A stretch of DNA of 64,000 nucleotides from Saxidomus purpurata. Lineage: Eukaryota; Mollusca; Bivalvia; Venerida; Veneridae. Under the pieces are notes generated by a model. It was not told where the DNA came from. It worked only from the letters and a program-made list of their open reading frames with translations, and did no database searches. Position 1 is the stretch's first letter; every line of letters begins with the position of its first letter. This document shows, one piece after another, positions 1 through 13,714 of this stretch. The position numbers and the translations under genes are program-made. The stretch lies in the NCBI GenBank assembly GCA_022818135.1, contig JAFMSR010000002.1, positions 25,216,268 through 25,280,267 on the forward strand. The letters run 5' to 3'.

Positions 1-1187
1 ATCTTTTAACTGTTCCAACAAAAATTTAGGACAATCTATAACCATTTTACCTTGAAACTGGGAGGACAAATGCATGTAAACAGTTCATAATATTCTGTAG
101 AAGAGGAGGGGTCTCATTATTGATTTTGGGAATGGACTAAGGGCCTTATGAATTGGGGAACAACTGCGTCGATTTTCACCAAAGTCGGAAAAGTTAATAA
201 AAATTCATATTACGTGTATGTACTACAAGTATTTCCATTATCTGTACTGTTGTATACTTTAAGAGAAATCGACGCATTAATTACTACAGCTCAAATGCAA
301 CTACCCTGTAAGTTTTATGTAACATTTCTGATTCAAAATAATCATAAGACATATACGTGCAAAAACTTAGTGGACAGCATGCATACACCATCTTGACATA
401 CAGTGACAAGTTGGGTCGCGAAAAATACACGAAAGAAGTAAAAGTCGGTAAAAAAAGCAACTGTTCTATCTTGAAAACCTCGTCATTATTCTTTTTTTCT
501 TTTCTTTTATTTGTTCTCACAGGCAAATTATTATTCTCATTCTCTTTTCAGATAATATTTTTAACAAGTTGGGAAAAGGTATTCTGGGATCGAGGATCTG
601 CCGGAGTTCCCGAAAAAGACCCGAGGCAAATGAGACCTCTGAGACAAAGTATGATAAATTTTTTTGCATACCGTACTGTAAGGTAATTTTAAATGCAAAC
701 TTATCAAAATGATGAATTTGATAAAATAAACATTTTCGCCGGTGTGGGAAATTGACGTTTCCATTAAACGTTACGTAAGAATTACCACTGGCATAGGAGG
801 GGGGCCAGACGGTTTTCGGCATGGGCAAATTACGGAAATGCTAGAATTGATCGAGATGGGGTCGAAAGTGCAAAAAACCCCGGAAAAAAGCAAAGTTGTC
901 AAAATGATAGAACACTAGATAACTCTTCACGGAGAAGTTAGTTTTCATACTGCTGTGAACAGTTATAAACAGATAGTAACAAAGTTGGCAAAATGACAAA
1001 CGGAAAATTTCACAAATATCATGAAGCATAGTCTGAAACACGGTACAGATTAAAAATGGCAGGCTAATGTTTATGTTTTTGACGGTTAGTTTTGCTAACA
1101 TTCTGTTTAGTAATCCTACATTTCTTATCAAACAATTACTCTTAAAAATCTTTCACTCATGTGATTGATATTTAAGACTTGATGCAT
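1..1187. other. Intergenic DNA downstream of PERCC1
   Basis: No gene is recognised here. Short open frames on both strands (for example 357-686) have low-complexity, Phe/Leu-rich or mixed sequence, no recognisable motif and no flanking splice pattern. This is the 3' flank of the minus-strand PERCC1 gene. Confidence 0.5.
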
Positions 1188-1193
1188 TTTATT
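1188..1193 (-). other. Probable polyadenylation signal of PERCC1
   Basis: On the minus strand this reads AATAAA, about 137 bases downstream of the PERCC1 stop codon. It is the nearest canonical hexamer, so it would give a short 3' UTR. This is inferred from motif and position only. Confidence 0.5.
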
Positions 1194-1329
1194 GACTCCC
1201 TCTCTCAGTAATTGCTTAGTTTGAAACACGTTTACACCAACGCTTCGGTGTCCATGGTGTGACTGGCGCATCGTTCTTGAACACTTTTGCTGCTGAGTTG
1301 AAACGTTTTTTTATATATAAAATCTAAGT

Positions 1330-2322
1330 TCAGACCGATTCCGGGGACATACTAACTTCACTTGACGATAGATCACCACTAAACTCATTGCGATCTAGTC
1401 TCCAGCTCTCTAGTAGGTCACTGAAATCAGGTGGATTGTTTGTCTGTAGAACTGAATTCCCGCTATTTGACCTTGTTTCTCCGGGGTTTGCTGGCTGACC
1501 GCCTGGCTCTTTCCAAAATGATGTTGGTAATTTTCTTGTATGCATTGGTGAAACACTTTCGAATTTCTTAGAATCAGTCTTCAGCCTCTTCAGTTCTTTG
1601 GTATGTTTAAGCTTCTTGTCAGTCAAAAAGTGCCGTAATCCGTATTCAAATAACTCATTTAGAGGACCTACACCTAACTTCTTATCAAACTTTCCACTAA
1701 ACGTGTTTCTATTATCTCTTTTCTCAGCAACAGAGTTTGAAATATCGAGAAGTGGCGGTGATTTATCCCTACCCTTACCGCTAGATTTATCCTCTCCTTG
1801 AACAATTTTCATGAGATCAGCATAGTAAAGTTCTCTTCCTGACTTGGTTGACTTCCATTTGTCTTCATATATATCACAAGAATCATCTTCTCCTTTCTTT
1901 CGTCCAAAGAATTTTTGAATATCAGTGCTCACCATGGTCGCGAAATCTAGTAACTGTTTAGTCATATCAGGTTTGGGTTCCAAATCCATCTCAATATCCT
2001 CGAGGTCTTCCGAGTAATGTGAATCATGGTCACTAAAATCATCGTCTATCATTGATTCGTTTGAGGTATCGAAAGCTTCACTTCGTATATTATTTGAATC
2101 ATTGTTTTGATTGTGCTGATTTGTGTTTGGAATGAATGATTCTACTGAATGGTCAATTTTCTTGATGACGGAAGTGTGCTGTATCTCGTGTGAAACAGGA
2201 TGTAAAGTCTGTAACGAATTTCCTGGTGACATCCTAGCACCATGTGGCACAGACATTCCACTGTTGTCATGCATACCGGGGAGCTGCCGTGTAAACTGGC
2301 CGTAACCCACCACGTCGATCAT
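1330..2322 (-). CDS. PERCC1: PERCC1-like protein (proline- and glutamate-rich with coiled coil 1)
   Basis: 330 aa if translation starts at the ATG at 2322. The open frame runs 16 codons further up to 2370, but it begins there with GTG directly after an in-frame TGA, and a plausible splice acceptor (TTTCAG, AG at 2377-2376) lies just upstream. So the ATG at 2322 is chosen and a non-coding upstream exon is likely. Conserved blocks match vertebrate PERCC1 in order: LLDFATMVSTDIQKFFGRK (about residues 124-142), ELYYADLMKIV (164-174), GPLNELFEYGL (219-229), PMHTRKLPTSFWKEP (259-273) and PDFSDLLESW (298-307). An Asp/Glu-rich tract (about 93-115) precedes them and the linkers are Ser/Asn-rich and probably disordered. 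No signal peptide or membrane segment is visible. In mammals the gene is needed for enteroendocrine cell function; its biochemical activity is unknown. The assignment rests on the block pattern. Confidence 0.85.
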   Translation of the reverse strand: MIDVVGYGQFTRQLPGMHDNSGMSVPHGARMSPGNSLQTLHPVSHEIQHTSVIKKIDHSVESFIPNTNQHNQNNDSNNIRSEAFDTSNESMIDDDFSDHDSHYSEDLEDIEMDLEPKPDMTKQLLDFATMVSTDIQKFFGRKKGEDDSCDIYEDKWKSTKSGRELYYADLMKIVQGEDKSSGKGRDKSPPLLDISNSVAEKRDNRNTFSGKFDKKLGVGPLNELFEYGLRHFLTDKKLKHTKELKRLKTDSKKFESVSPMHTRKLPTSFWKEPGGQPANPGETRSNSGNSVLQTNNPPDFSDLLESWRLDRNEFSGDLSSSEVSMSPESV

Positions 2323-2370
2323 CTGTGAGCTTAGATGATGTCTTTGCAGAGACTTCGAAAGGCTTTTCAC

Positions 2371-5300
2371 TCAGCCTGAAATTATGAACAATTCTAAATC
2401 ATTAAAAGTGTTGTGTTTGAAAATACAGGTACAAGGCAACACTGTAAAACGGCGAGCAAGTGGCTAACTTATATCATAAACATGTTTACAATGTGTGACA
2501 AGTTTCGGTGTATCCAACCGGTTTTCTTTCTTGAAAAAAACCGTTTCCTTGGTACCAAATTAAAACAAAAAAGCCCAGCAGACTCACAGAGAATATGGAC
2601 TGAAATTTCAATTCATGTAGACGTAAATGTGACCTCACACGCGCCATTAGAAACTTTTACATATATGGTACATGTTCTCTGTGTTCTGTGTGTTATCCAT
2701 CGTTTCCTTCCTGGTGTTTGTTATTTAAACAAATTTCAAAATAAATAATTCAGACAAAAAATCACATTATCTAAATTACTAAATAAATATAACTCAAAAA
2801 CAATTTTTGCCGCTTGAATTTTATATTTCAAACGATCATAAAATGGCACAAGACGTGATAAAATGGACCTTCTATCCAGAAAGGGTTTACAATAAAGATT
2901 ACTTGAAATTATCGTAAAAAAGGTGGAAGTGCCAATGATTGAACAATGGCCCTTTATAAGGAGAGACTGAAATACATGTACAATGTATTTTTTTTAAAAG
3001 AACCATACTGATCGTAACGGAACTTTGAATTATACTGCGTTTGGAACAAAACGTTGAACAGTCACAAGTTTAAAACACCACACTCAATGAACATTCATGT
3101 GACGTTGTTTGGAAATATTTGATAAAGGATTTCTATAAAGAATGGATGCAATTTGAGGAAATTTCAGCATTTCAATGACCATTTATAGCTGCAGAGCACG
3201 TGTGTCAGTCTGGTTGGTTATCAAACTTGACTGAGATCACAGCCATTCAATGAGAGTAAGTCTGGAAACCGTGTGGCGATCTTGCTGAGCTCGACTTTGG
3301 CAGAGACAGATACAATGCCTTTTGATATTTCCAGTATGGTTGATGCATGTGGTGGTTATCCAATAAAGCTGTCGAAGTTAGTTAACGGGCAGTGCTAAAT
3401 AAATTTCCGCAGTTAAAGGACCAAAACTCTGGAGTGTCGGGCGCAGTCTGCATATCTTTTCAACATGACAGAGATAATATGCCCATAAAACGTTATTGTA
3501 CTGGTTTGATGATGATCTGAAAGAAAGTATGCGAATAAGAAAGCCGATAGAAGAGGCCGTCTCCAAGCCAGCCGCAAGTACCGTAGAGACGGACGTATAA
3601 AAGTCAATACTGGACATCAATTTCGCAATTTTTAAAAAAAACTAATGATATGTGTTTCGGGCGAGGGTGTTCGTTTGTTTTGATATTGGCTATTTACGAA
3701 AGAAAATGAAAAAGAAAACATGTAAAAAGACCGTTTCACCGGCGTTTTGTCCAAATGTCCATACTCCTATGACGTATTAGGTCATGTAAATTACTTTATG
3801 GGGATAAAATCAAAGCACCGAAAGAACTGGACCGGCGAAATGTGACCATTTATTGATACACAAACTAGCGAAACGACGTTAAATATGACGCAACATGCAA
3901 TTTATCAGTTTTCATGCATAAACATACAAATAAGAAATAGTCGTTGGAAGGAGTAGCTCTTTTTCTATGAGATTCTGATTTATCCTATTGAAAACGAGGC
4001 TAATGACCGTGGGAAACTACATTTTGTCAAACGAGCCAATTCTTAAAACGTAGATGGGCACATGGTCGTATTTGACGTTTACTCAAAAATATTTTAAAGA
4101 AATAAACTGCACAAAAATAATGCAAGTTATATAATCCTGTAATGGTTTTGTATTCTCTTCAATTACATACTGTGCGTTTTATTACGTTTATCCTGTTTGG
4201 ATGCAGATATCGAATGTCCAGTATGGGCTCGACAGCTCGAATTAGTTATCAACCGAGTTTAAACTGCCAGTGCGTTCAATGAATATCTTCAAAAAGTTAT
4301 ACATGTATTTTGAAATGATCTAACGTAACGCAATAACAATAATAAAATTGATGTACTACATAGATAACTACATCACTTATCTATAGATGAAATGAACTTT
4401 TTTCTGCATTATGTAAACTTTTTTATTTTTGATATCAAACAGGGATTCATCCCTCTTGACAATTTAAACAGAAACTGCTATATCATTTACATTATTAGCT
4501 TACACCTACAATCTGTCGGGAAAGCGAGCGCTATTGTAAAGGAGATTTCGTATTTTGTAAAAAGTCATACCCCGCTAATGCATCAACGGGGCTAAAGAAT
4601 AAGTTGACGATATTTAGAGAGCCAACATTTTCGCCGAATTCGGGAATTTTTAAGATGTGTCTATTATTCAACCAATATTAGAAATAGTTGGTCAGTTTGA
4701 CGCAATAACTGTTCCGCAAAGCTCGTCAGTGCAGCTTCCCCCTTTTTTGTCAGTCTCCGAGCAGAACATATTTCAGCCAACACAGTGCTAATTAAAACCC
4801 GGTCAGAAAATAATTTTAGATTTCAGTCTTACAGACCCGCCACAAGTTCTTTTTACTCCCATCTATGTACGTTGGTCTACCCTTAATACAACTACAGGAA
4901 CTGACAACATTCAGGGAGTGGAGTAAATTAACTACGGCTAAGGAAACGGAACCGGCGATGTTTTGAAAAGCTTAGGAAGGCTGTAAAACGTATCGCTATC
5001 AAAATATATTTCTACCGAGAATTTATTTAAGCCTGATAATATTCACAATGCTTAGCTATTTAAATACTGTTGCTAACCCTCTATGTAGGGTTTGTCAACG
5101 CCGAAAAAAATGACATTAAGAGCTGCAGATTTTCCGTATGGGAAAGATTCTCTCAATTTTGATGATAAGTTTCATTTAAAAAGTAAAGCCGATAAAAGTT
5201 TCATTGTATATATGTCACGGCGTGATTTATTCTTTGACACTTGAATGCCTTTAAGCTTTTTGAGATTACCGATTATTTTCATTGACAACGAGCTCGAAGC

Positions 5301-8300
5301 GTATTGATATGGAGCTAAAATCTTGGCTATCAAATTTATCAAAATTTTACACCACGGCTCGATTATATGCATAATTCTGATAAAAAGATCCCGTATTATT
5401 TAGTTTGTATGGGAAAACTTTGGATGAAATCAGCATTTCTAGTTTTCATTAAACCCGTACAATTTATATTACTCGGAAGAATCTCAAAAAATCTCATTAT
5501 TGTGGCGGTCGATTTTAATTAAACTTTGTACGTAGGATGATACTGTAAACAAAAACTGTTTACACTGCTGCTTCATAACTTTGTGGACGTGCTCATCAGA
5601 ACATGTTGTCCCTAGTAACCATGGGCCTCATGCCGAGCATCCCAGTCCGTTAGATTATTAATAATAAGATCGTCCAATTAATAACTCAGCTATGTCAAGT
5701 GCTGTACAACTCAGTGTGAATTTCATAATCATCTCCTATAAAATACCCATCCGTTAACTCATAAATGAGTAAATGATAGTCTGGTTTCTAAATTATTGCA
5801 TTTTATTTGATTGACACGGTATTTAATATTAAGTTGATTAAGTATTTATCAATAAATGTTTATATGTTGCATTCACTGTGTATATATATTTATTTTCAAA
5901 ATCGTACTGTCCGTAACTGGGTCTGTAAATAACCGCTGGAGAAAAAGTTCTTAAAGTATTTTATATTTCTATGTCCGTGGAAAAGGTAGGGCATGACAGA
6001 GCAGGACAGGGTGGACAGACCGGAACAGAACAGAACAGGACAGAAAGGTAGTTTGCTACTCATGACTTTAAGTCAAGATTTTGGAATGGGTCGTTTCTGA
6101 AGTTGTGATAACTCGTGGTCCGATCCATTTGTTATAGTTATACATAGTTTGCATGCCTTTATACATATGTATATTTAACTTGTACAATAAAATGATATTA
6201 AATCTAGTCACAATTGCCAAATACAAATGTATATCAAAGAATATCATGAACTCAGTCGGTCCGACTCTCTCACAAACCACAATCTTAATCAAGGCTAAAG
6301 TTTTGCACTAATTTAAAATCAAGACTTACGGCATATGGCTTAACACTATGTCAAATTTAAAGGAGTGAAGCAATCCGAGCTTGTGTATCGGCCTAATCTA
6401 AACACTTCATCGTAGATGACAAAATTGCCGTCTTACAATATTTAATTTCGAAAAGATCTATATAAGCAAACATAATTTTAAGGCATTAGTTGCAGGGAAA
6501 TTCATGAGTCATCGTGAGTAAGCATAATTAAGACCGGCTTGATTTTCTAATTGGCAAAATTTAAAATAAGGGGGCTTCGGCTAAGGGTGTAAATATGTAG
6601 TCATAAATATAATATATAACTCATATGAGTTTGTTGAGTAAACATACTTCACGTTTCCACAATTGAAGCTACTTATCAGTGGAATAAAATAAACTTATTT
6701 GGCATCAAGACTTTTTTTATTATGGAAATAATCGTTTAATGATAGCTTTATCTCTAATTGATAGGTGCCATTTCACCGTATCAAATGTTGCCTAAGACGT
6801 GGCACATTGTTTATTTATTTTACGAACTGTTTCAAATCTGGCCCGAAACTAAGCCGTGACTTTGACGCGTTAGTATTAAGGTAGTGGGGGTCTAATGGAC
6901 ACTATTCCAAAACACATTAAATTTAATATTTATATGATCTACATCTGTTAACCGACTAGTGTGCAAAATTTAAAGACATTTCACCATTTAATTGAAAATT
7001 AATTCCATTTTTTGTTACCCTACCCCCACTTGAGAAATACTGACCATATTAAAAAGTACCATAAAAGTTAAAATAGGTATGTTTGAGTCTCTTGTTTTTG
7101 GTTGTAGACAAAAAAGGAACTGTCATGCAAAATATATTTCATTTTTGCTAAATCTGAAGAAAAAAACTATAAATAGTTAAAGGTCTAAAAGAATAAGTCC
7201 GAAATTTGTTGACAGACGAAGTAAATATAAATAAGGGCAGGTACTTCAGGGAGATTTAATGAACAAGGCAGTATACTAAACTCATTTTCAATTATGTTTG
7301 TAGACTTGTCGTGTGATATTTAGAAAAAAATTAAATGAACACCTTTTATTTTAACATAATAAATCAATCAAGCGAGGACTTTGATGTTTAAACCAAAGTT
7401 TGCATTAAACTCGTACTAATAAGTTATAATCATTTTGATAACATCAGATATGTATTTATTACACCTGTTTCACACCTGCATTTTACTGATAATCCCACGA
7501 TGTCCTTTTGACATTGATAAATATTGAGAACATGTTCTCGGGAGCCGAGCAGTAGGGAATGTCATTACAGCAATCAAGGAGACAGCTGACACTGGGCACA
7601 TCTTGATTCAAGGGGTTTTCACAGAAGACCAGCGCGATGTTCGAATATACATGCTAAAACCTGCAACTACATTTATTTTGTAATATATTGAGATTACTAA
7701 ATGTCCACTTAATTAATTACTGAAGGACAGATAGAACAATGAAGAAAAAACTAAAGTTAGAATCAAATATTAAAATTGCTTATACGTACAAGGTTAGCCG
7801 CCAACTTAAGATGTTTACATGAGGAAGTAAGCGCATGTACCAAAAATAAAGCTAAACTCAATTGTGCATCGTAACGATAAACCCGCAGCACACGTGGATG
7901 TTAGTACATGTTTATCAAAAATAAGCCTCAAATGTAAGTGCTAATATAATTGATAGTTTGTTAGCGTTCAATGCAACTTGATGTGTTTATAAATTAGTAA
8001 CGGATACTTTAGTATACTAATGCAGAAATGGTTACTAAAAGGGCTATCTCCATGCATTAGAAGTTTGTCGACCTCCCGGAATAAACTTTCAATAAAGGAG
8101 CTGGTTGTGACTGAATGACGAGAAAGTATACAGTTGGATTCAAGTTGAAGCGTTCTGTTTGTTACTAAAAAGCTCCCTTTACCTTTTGAAATTATATTAC
8201 TGTTCAAAATACATGTATTCATATATGATAATACAGCGTTTAAAACACAGTTGATGATTTGAACATTTTATCCTATAAATAGATAGAATGATGAAAGTTT

Positions 8301-8450
8301 GTGCCTCGTTTGGTGCAAAAATAATGGCCAAAGGTTATATATAACCTTTCAGTAACTTTTCATAAATGGGTGCTAGAACATTTTTTATATTCTCTGACTG
8401 ACAATTATGACCATGCGTTTATACTATGTGTATATACAAAAGTACGACTG
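2371..8450. other. Long gene-empty region 5' of PERCC1
   Basis: AT-rich DNA with no recognisable gene. Stop codons are frequent in all frames and the few 60-110 codon frames show no family features. A short purine-rich run built on CAGGACAGA/GGAACAGA units lies at about 5996-6050. The region may hold non-coding 5' exons and regulatory DNA of the minus-strand PERCC1 gene, but no specific element can be shown. Confidence 0.5.
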
Positions 8451-8457
8451 GAGCAGA

Positions 8458-8668
8458 CAAATTAAATAGACAGATGTAGATACAAGGGAATACGGCTAAT
8501 AGACCCTATAGCTCTTTACGAATAGATCCTTCGGATCTTTAAAATGCCCGGTCTCCGCGAGACTACCTGTGGGTTTTAACATCATCTACATGGGTGGTAA
8601 ACACTGAATTCCTAGTGTACCGGACTGGTTGTCCAGAGCGTCAACCACTTGACCACCGCGCCACTCAT
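8458..8668 (-). mobile_element. tRNA-derived SINE (family B)
   Basis: Read on the minus strand it begins with a tRNA-like head (GGTGGTCAAGTGGTTGACGC resembles a type II tRNA D-arm). It continues into a body with GGTAGTCTCGCGGAGACCGG and TTCGTAAAGAGCTATAGGGTC, and ends with ATTCCCTTGTATCTACATC. The same body occurs at 12.0, 22.1 and 38.1 kb. Diverged and non-coding. Confidence 0.7.
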
Positions 8669-8669
8669 A

Positions 8670-11600
8670 CTAAAAGTGATCCGGCATATTTTGTTTATTT
8701 TGGCTATCGCTGTCTATATTTTTTCGACGACAAAAACTTTCGTTTGGTAACCTAACAGCCTGAAGATCGTACTCGGAAACGCCAAACATCAAACAAAACT
8801 TGAGATGGATTCCGGTGATTTGAATGAAACTTATTCCGAATTTTCTTGACATACATGTCAATGACTGAATTGTTTTAAAGACCCATGATCACTTACAATT
8901 TCTCGTAGCACTTAAATTACCGCGAGACATGCTTTTCTCGGACGAAATTGACCGATATATATATCTCAATGTTGCTTTTCAAACCGAAAGTAAAAGTAAT
9001 AAATATTGCGCAGTCATTTTTTCAGTGTTATTGCACAAAAAAGTACGAAACGCTTTCTGCCAACACTTTTAGTTACAGAGACGTGTGATGCGGATGAAAC
9101 ATTCAGTCCATTATAACCCTATCATCCGTAACCTTATTATTCTGTTCGAGCACATTTAAAGTCACCATGGGAGCTTCAAAGCTATTAATGTTACTGTAGT
9201 AACTAACATGACAAATATTTTACGGAAATGGGGCCGACAGAAGGGCGACAGATACTTTTAAGAAAATAGACCTAGATTATTTATGTAAGTACGCTCTTAA
9301 ACAAAATGAAACGTTTAATTTTTTTACCATGTTTATCAGCTGATCTTTAAATATATAACCGTTACACTATGTTCAAATAGCTCCAACTGTACATCAAAAG
9401 TACATTGTATCTTAATATCTAACGTTAACATGTATGCTATATAACTGTAAAATAATAAGAGTTGCTTACATGACCGAATCATGTCTGGTCCGTGATGTTT
9501 TTATAAACATGTACATCAAGTTTTCTCCTTTTATACATATATTTCTGATGATTTCACTAAATATACTGATCTAACACAGATAAATATCAGCAAACAAACA
9601 AATACCCCGTATCTGACACTAGATAATTTACACAAATTTCAATTGTATAAGCTAAAAACAAACATGATAGGCGCTTAATGAAAATGAAAATATATATTGA
9701 TACGAAATGATAAAACCCAAGAGGTGTTCGTCCGTTATCACAACGTCCCGTCAGGTGCCCAGATAGCTATGTGCACATCAGTGATAGCTTTTAAAATTTA
9801 ATAGAGACCTGGACGTATCAAAACCATATTTCCCATAAAACACCGCTTTTATTTGAATTTAATACTTAAATAAACGAAATATATCCTTCAAGTGCAAATA
9901 AATACACGAAATATGCCTCTTTGCATTTCAGGTGCATTTTTCTGCGTGTCAAACACAGGTATTGTGTTCGAGGAACAACCTTGAAGCATTTTTTCGGCGA
10001 TAGTACACGAAAAGACACGCAGGAGTACGTCTGTACATTTAAGTGCAATAGGGACTGGCCAGCTGTGATGCCGTCATCTCTAGTATATTCTTGACAAACC
10101 TATTTAGCGAAACTTTTATCAAACGAAGAGAAAAATAAGCTATCGGATCATGAAATTAGTTAAAAGCCCACATATGTGCTTAATGCTGAAACCAATGGTG
10201 AACAAAGTATGATCGTTCTTAAATTTGACCTCCAAGTTTTACTTATAGAGAAAGTTCTTGGCATTCCCCGTTTCGGGCAACGGTGGCCGTCCGTGTACTG
10301 AACCAACACGTTTATTTACGTGTTCGAGATGGCCATGGTGGCCGAGTGTCGATCAGCGACATAAAAATTAACTAGGACGACATACTGAAAGGTTTCCTCA
10401 AACATTGTTAAAAGATCAAAGAGAATTTCCAGATATCGGACCATAACGTTTATCTTCAGCTTGCTAATTTTTTAGGAATGACTGTTCCATTGTTTAAATG
10501 GTTCTCTGCAAAACTTGACTGACTTGACAGCGAACAGTGATCAAAATAAAACTGCACAGATGTGCACGCTGATCTCACTTGCCGCCTACAGAGTAAGAGT
10601 TAAGAACTGGTCTGTCGACTTTAAGTTTGCCAGATGAAACGCTTAAAACTTTACTACAGCACAGCCAAGAAAAAATTGTTCCAACATGGATTTATGTTAA
10701 CCCAAATTTAATTTAACTTTTGGAAAGAAAAAGATAACTTTGCAACCCATCTTAAATGTTAAGACCGGACGCAAATTGCTACACAACACGATCAAATCAC
10801 ACATCATTGTGGAATAACAGCGTGGCTCGTTTAGATCTGAATCTTCGACGTGTACGGTACCCGTATGCTACTCTTTTACCGGCTCAAACTACAAAAACTA
10901 TTCAAACTAGGAACATTCGCGTACTAAAAAGGGAAGACACCAACACGTAAAACGCGCAGACACTTTAAACGTACATACCGAAAATCTACTTACGTTGATG
11001 TTTATTACTCAGTGCAAAGGAATAAAGCTACATCCATGACTGTATTTACATCATTCACAACCAAATAACGTGTTACATTTCCTATGTTATGTATTTTCTT
11101 GTTTATTATGTACACTGACTATGTCTGATATTTAAACATGCGTATTTCAGGCTGTCACTTTACTGATCTATAACCGTAAGTTTGATTTCCAATTTCACTC
11201 GAGTAACACTCCAATCTATTGAGTTAGGTCTTATTCGCAAATAGTTCAATGTTTAATTTGGAGATGTGTTATCTGGCAGGCTCATTTATCAAAATATTGT
11301 CATTTTCTCACCTACAGAGGGGTGGTGATAAAACAGAGAACGGTCCAATCAAATTCAAGATAAGTTAATCATATTTTAACATGAATATTCAAAAGGCGAA
11401 CCCTTCATCTATCAGACGGGACAAATAAAATTTGTGTTCAAATCAGTCCAGCACAAGAGATTTCCATTACTAAAAGTCAACTTGAGATAAGCCGTGACAG
11501 TATAATCTTGTTGTATTGACCAGTTTTGGTTTCAGTTAGACTTGGATAGAAAACCCATAATGTAGAGCTTTTGTTCTCAATGACATTGCATTTTTATTAA

Positions 11601-11980
11601 ATAGATACATAATAATAACTTTTAAAATGAAGCTTTATTTGGCTTCATATGTATATAATGGTTGTATTTTCACATAGACCATTTATATACTACGGCCGCG
11701 ACTGTTTTCATTGATACTCCGTCAAAGCTGTTTATACCTTTTACTTTATATAGTTACACAGTTAACCATATTTTGAGCAGTGACTGAAGGGGTACATTAA
11801 AACTGACCATTGAATGCAGGTAACCGCTTAATATAGGTGTATTTAACATGTTGACGGCCATAAATTATAAATGTCGTATAAATTACCATGCAAGAAAGAT
11901 GTCTTACCGGCGAAATTTACTTCTTCATAAATATTCTTCTTCATTTAGATTGTTTATAGTCCCGACCGACCCTGGGATTT
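8670..11980. other. Intergenic DNA, nothing recognised
   Basis: AT-rich sequence without gene, RNA or clear repeat signal. The frames at 8670-8861, 9866-10048 and 10756-10950 are short and uninformative. Confidence 0.45.
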
Positions 11981-12225
11981 CCCACAAGACTCCTGACAGG
12001 CGCAGGTCGAAGATACAGATGCAGAAACAAAGGAATCCGGGTACCCGACCCTAGCACTTTTACGAATCGACCCCTTGGTTCTTTTTTGTGCCTTGCGTAT
12101 AGTACCGATACACGTGAGACTATCTCTTGGTTTCTAACTAGTTCTTCTCTAGATGGATAGGAAACACTGAAAAGCGTTTCTGAAATTTCCAGTGCCCCGG
12201 CCGGGATTCGGGAACCTCCATTTTT
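11960..12225 (-). mobile_element. tRNA-derived SINE (family B)
   Basis: The minus strand carries the family B body: GTGTTTCCTATCCATCTAGAG, a GTCTCACGTGTATCGGTACT core, then GGATTCC, TGCATCTGTATCTTCGACC and CTGTCAGGAGTCTTGTGGG, ending near CCCAGGGTCGGTCGGGACTA. It is a close relative of the plus-strand copy at 22.07 kb. It explains the short frame at 11941-12315, which is therefore not a gene. Confidence 0.7.
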
Positions 12226-12249
12226 ATATACATTCCAAACGTTGCTTTT

Positions 12250-13430
12250 TAAATCAAAAGTACATACATAATTGTAAGTAAAGTGTAAAGAGGATAAAAA
12301 AACACTGTTTGACAATGCTTTTTGTCGAAGAGCAACACAGATATGAAAGAACGGTTATGAGTCAACATCATTTTAGAGTGAATAGATCGCAACTCAATTA
12401 TTACTTTATCCATGAATTCATTATTCTGTATAGACTTTACTTAGTTTGCTTCTTAATCCCCCCAGGTCAAATTATGATATATCCCTTTTGCTATAGCTTT
12501 AAAATCGATGTACATACGGCGCTTGCAATTAGTTAGTAGTTTTCAGTATTTGGTGACAGTTGAAACACTTACGTCGTGTCCTGTATCTTTCATTAATTAC
12601 ATCAATTAGTCTCATTTTACTCTATGTAATACAAGCCTTTGAGTCCACTGATGTTTAGGTTATTTACCTCGCCACCCGCTTCCATACTGATCCAGTGTTC
12701 TACGGGATAAACTATGGGAGCGAGCGGGGAGGTCCTTACCCCAAGCATCTGTGTTTGAGACAAGTTACCCGTCGAATTGCAAAATATAACACATGCAAAA
12801 ATTCTTTCAATGCCTATAAACAGTGAACTTAGTCACATTGACATATGTACATGCCTTAGTTCTAGAGATTCTAGATAAATTTTTATTTGTTTTTCTTGTT
12901 CCAATTCTCTTGAGTGCACATGACAACAAACACGCATACTGACATGTAAAAGGGGCAACGTATTTTCCTCATCGATATGGAAAGCTTTGCACATTACATA
13001 TAGAATTTCATGCAGTCTGTGGAAGTGATCAGTCAGTATCTAGAAAACGAAAACATAACATACCAAATAGTTGCCGAACACCCGCAACCGTTAGATGAAT
13101 GAGATAGATGACAATAACGAATCTGTTCGTACTGCATTCCTTGATTTATTTTAAATCCTTTGAGCAGGTTAACCTATTCTGTAAGTAAATAAAAGTTAAG
13201 AGAGTGCCATATATCATTTTTAGAGAAAAATGATAAAAAAATGATATGTTTTGCATACAAATGTATATGCATTGATTAATTTTAGATATGTTTTGTATGC
13301 ACTGATTAATTTTACTTTTCCATTGGCATAGGGGTTTCATCGAGCTTGAATTTCAATTTGGAAGTAGCAGTAACATTAATTGTTCAAACGGAACCGCATT
13401 GCAAGTATACTGACTGAATAGTAAACGGTT
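12250..13430. other. Intergenic DNA, nothing recognised
   Basis: No gene seen. A duplicated motif around TTTTGTATGCA(C)TGATTAATTTTA occurs at about 13250-13320. Confidence 0.4.
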
Positions 13431-13439
13431 GAAATCATT

Positions 13440-13712
13440 CTGCAGGGATTCTACCAAGTCGTGTTTCCGACTTGGCGAGGACATGCACAAAAAACACGAA
13501 ACAAGACAAATAGCTATTTTGTAGTGAATGCGATTTGGCGAGACGAAATGTCGAAAACACGACATATTAAAGGCGAAAACACAACAATCTAACTAAAGGG
13601 TGAAATGACCACGAATTTTTCGTCGGGGTTTTGAGTTGGCGGGTTTTTCGCGTTTTCGTCTTTTTGCCGAAAAGTCGAAAACACGACATGGCAGAAATCG
13701 GCTATCATAGGG
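13440..13712. mobile_element. MITE-like element with imperfect terminal inverted repeats
   Basis: The left end carries CCAAGTCGTGTTTCCGACTT. The right end carries the inverse, AAGTCGAAAACACGACATGG, and a further internal copy of GTCGAAAACACGAC lies at about 13549-13562. The interior is non-coding. The ends match imperfectly and no target-site duplication is defined, so the boundaries are approximate. Confidence 0.45.
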
Positions 13713-13714
13713 AT

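Noticed and set aside
357..686. 109-codon ORF as a gene
   Set aside because: Phe/Leu/Ser-rich middle from T-rich DNA, no motif, no splice context.
2313..2370. Translation of PERCC1 from the first codon of the open frame
   Set aside because: That codon is GTG and directly follows TGA; eukaryotic initiation there is not credible.
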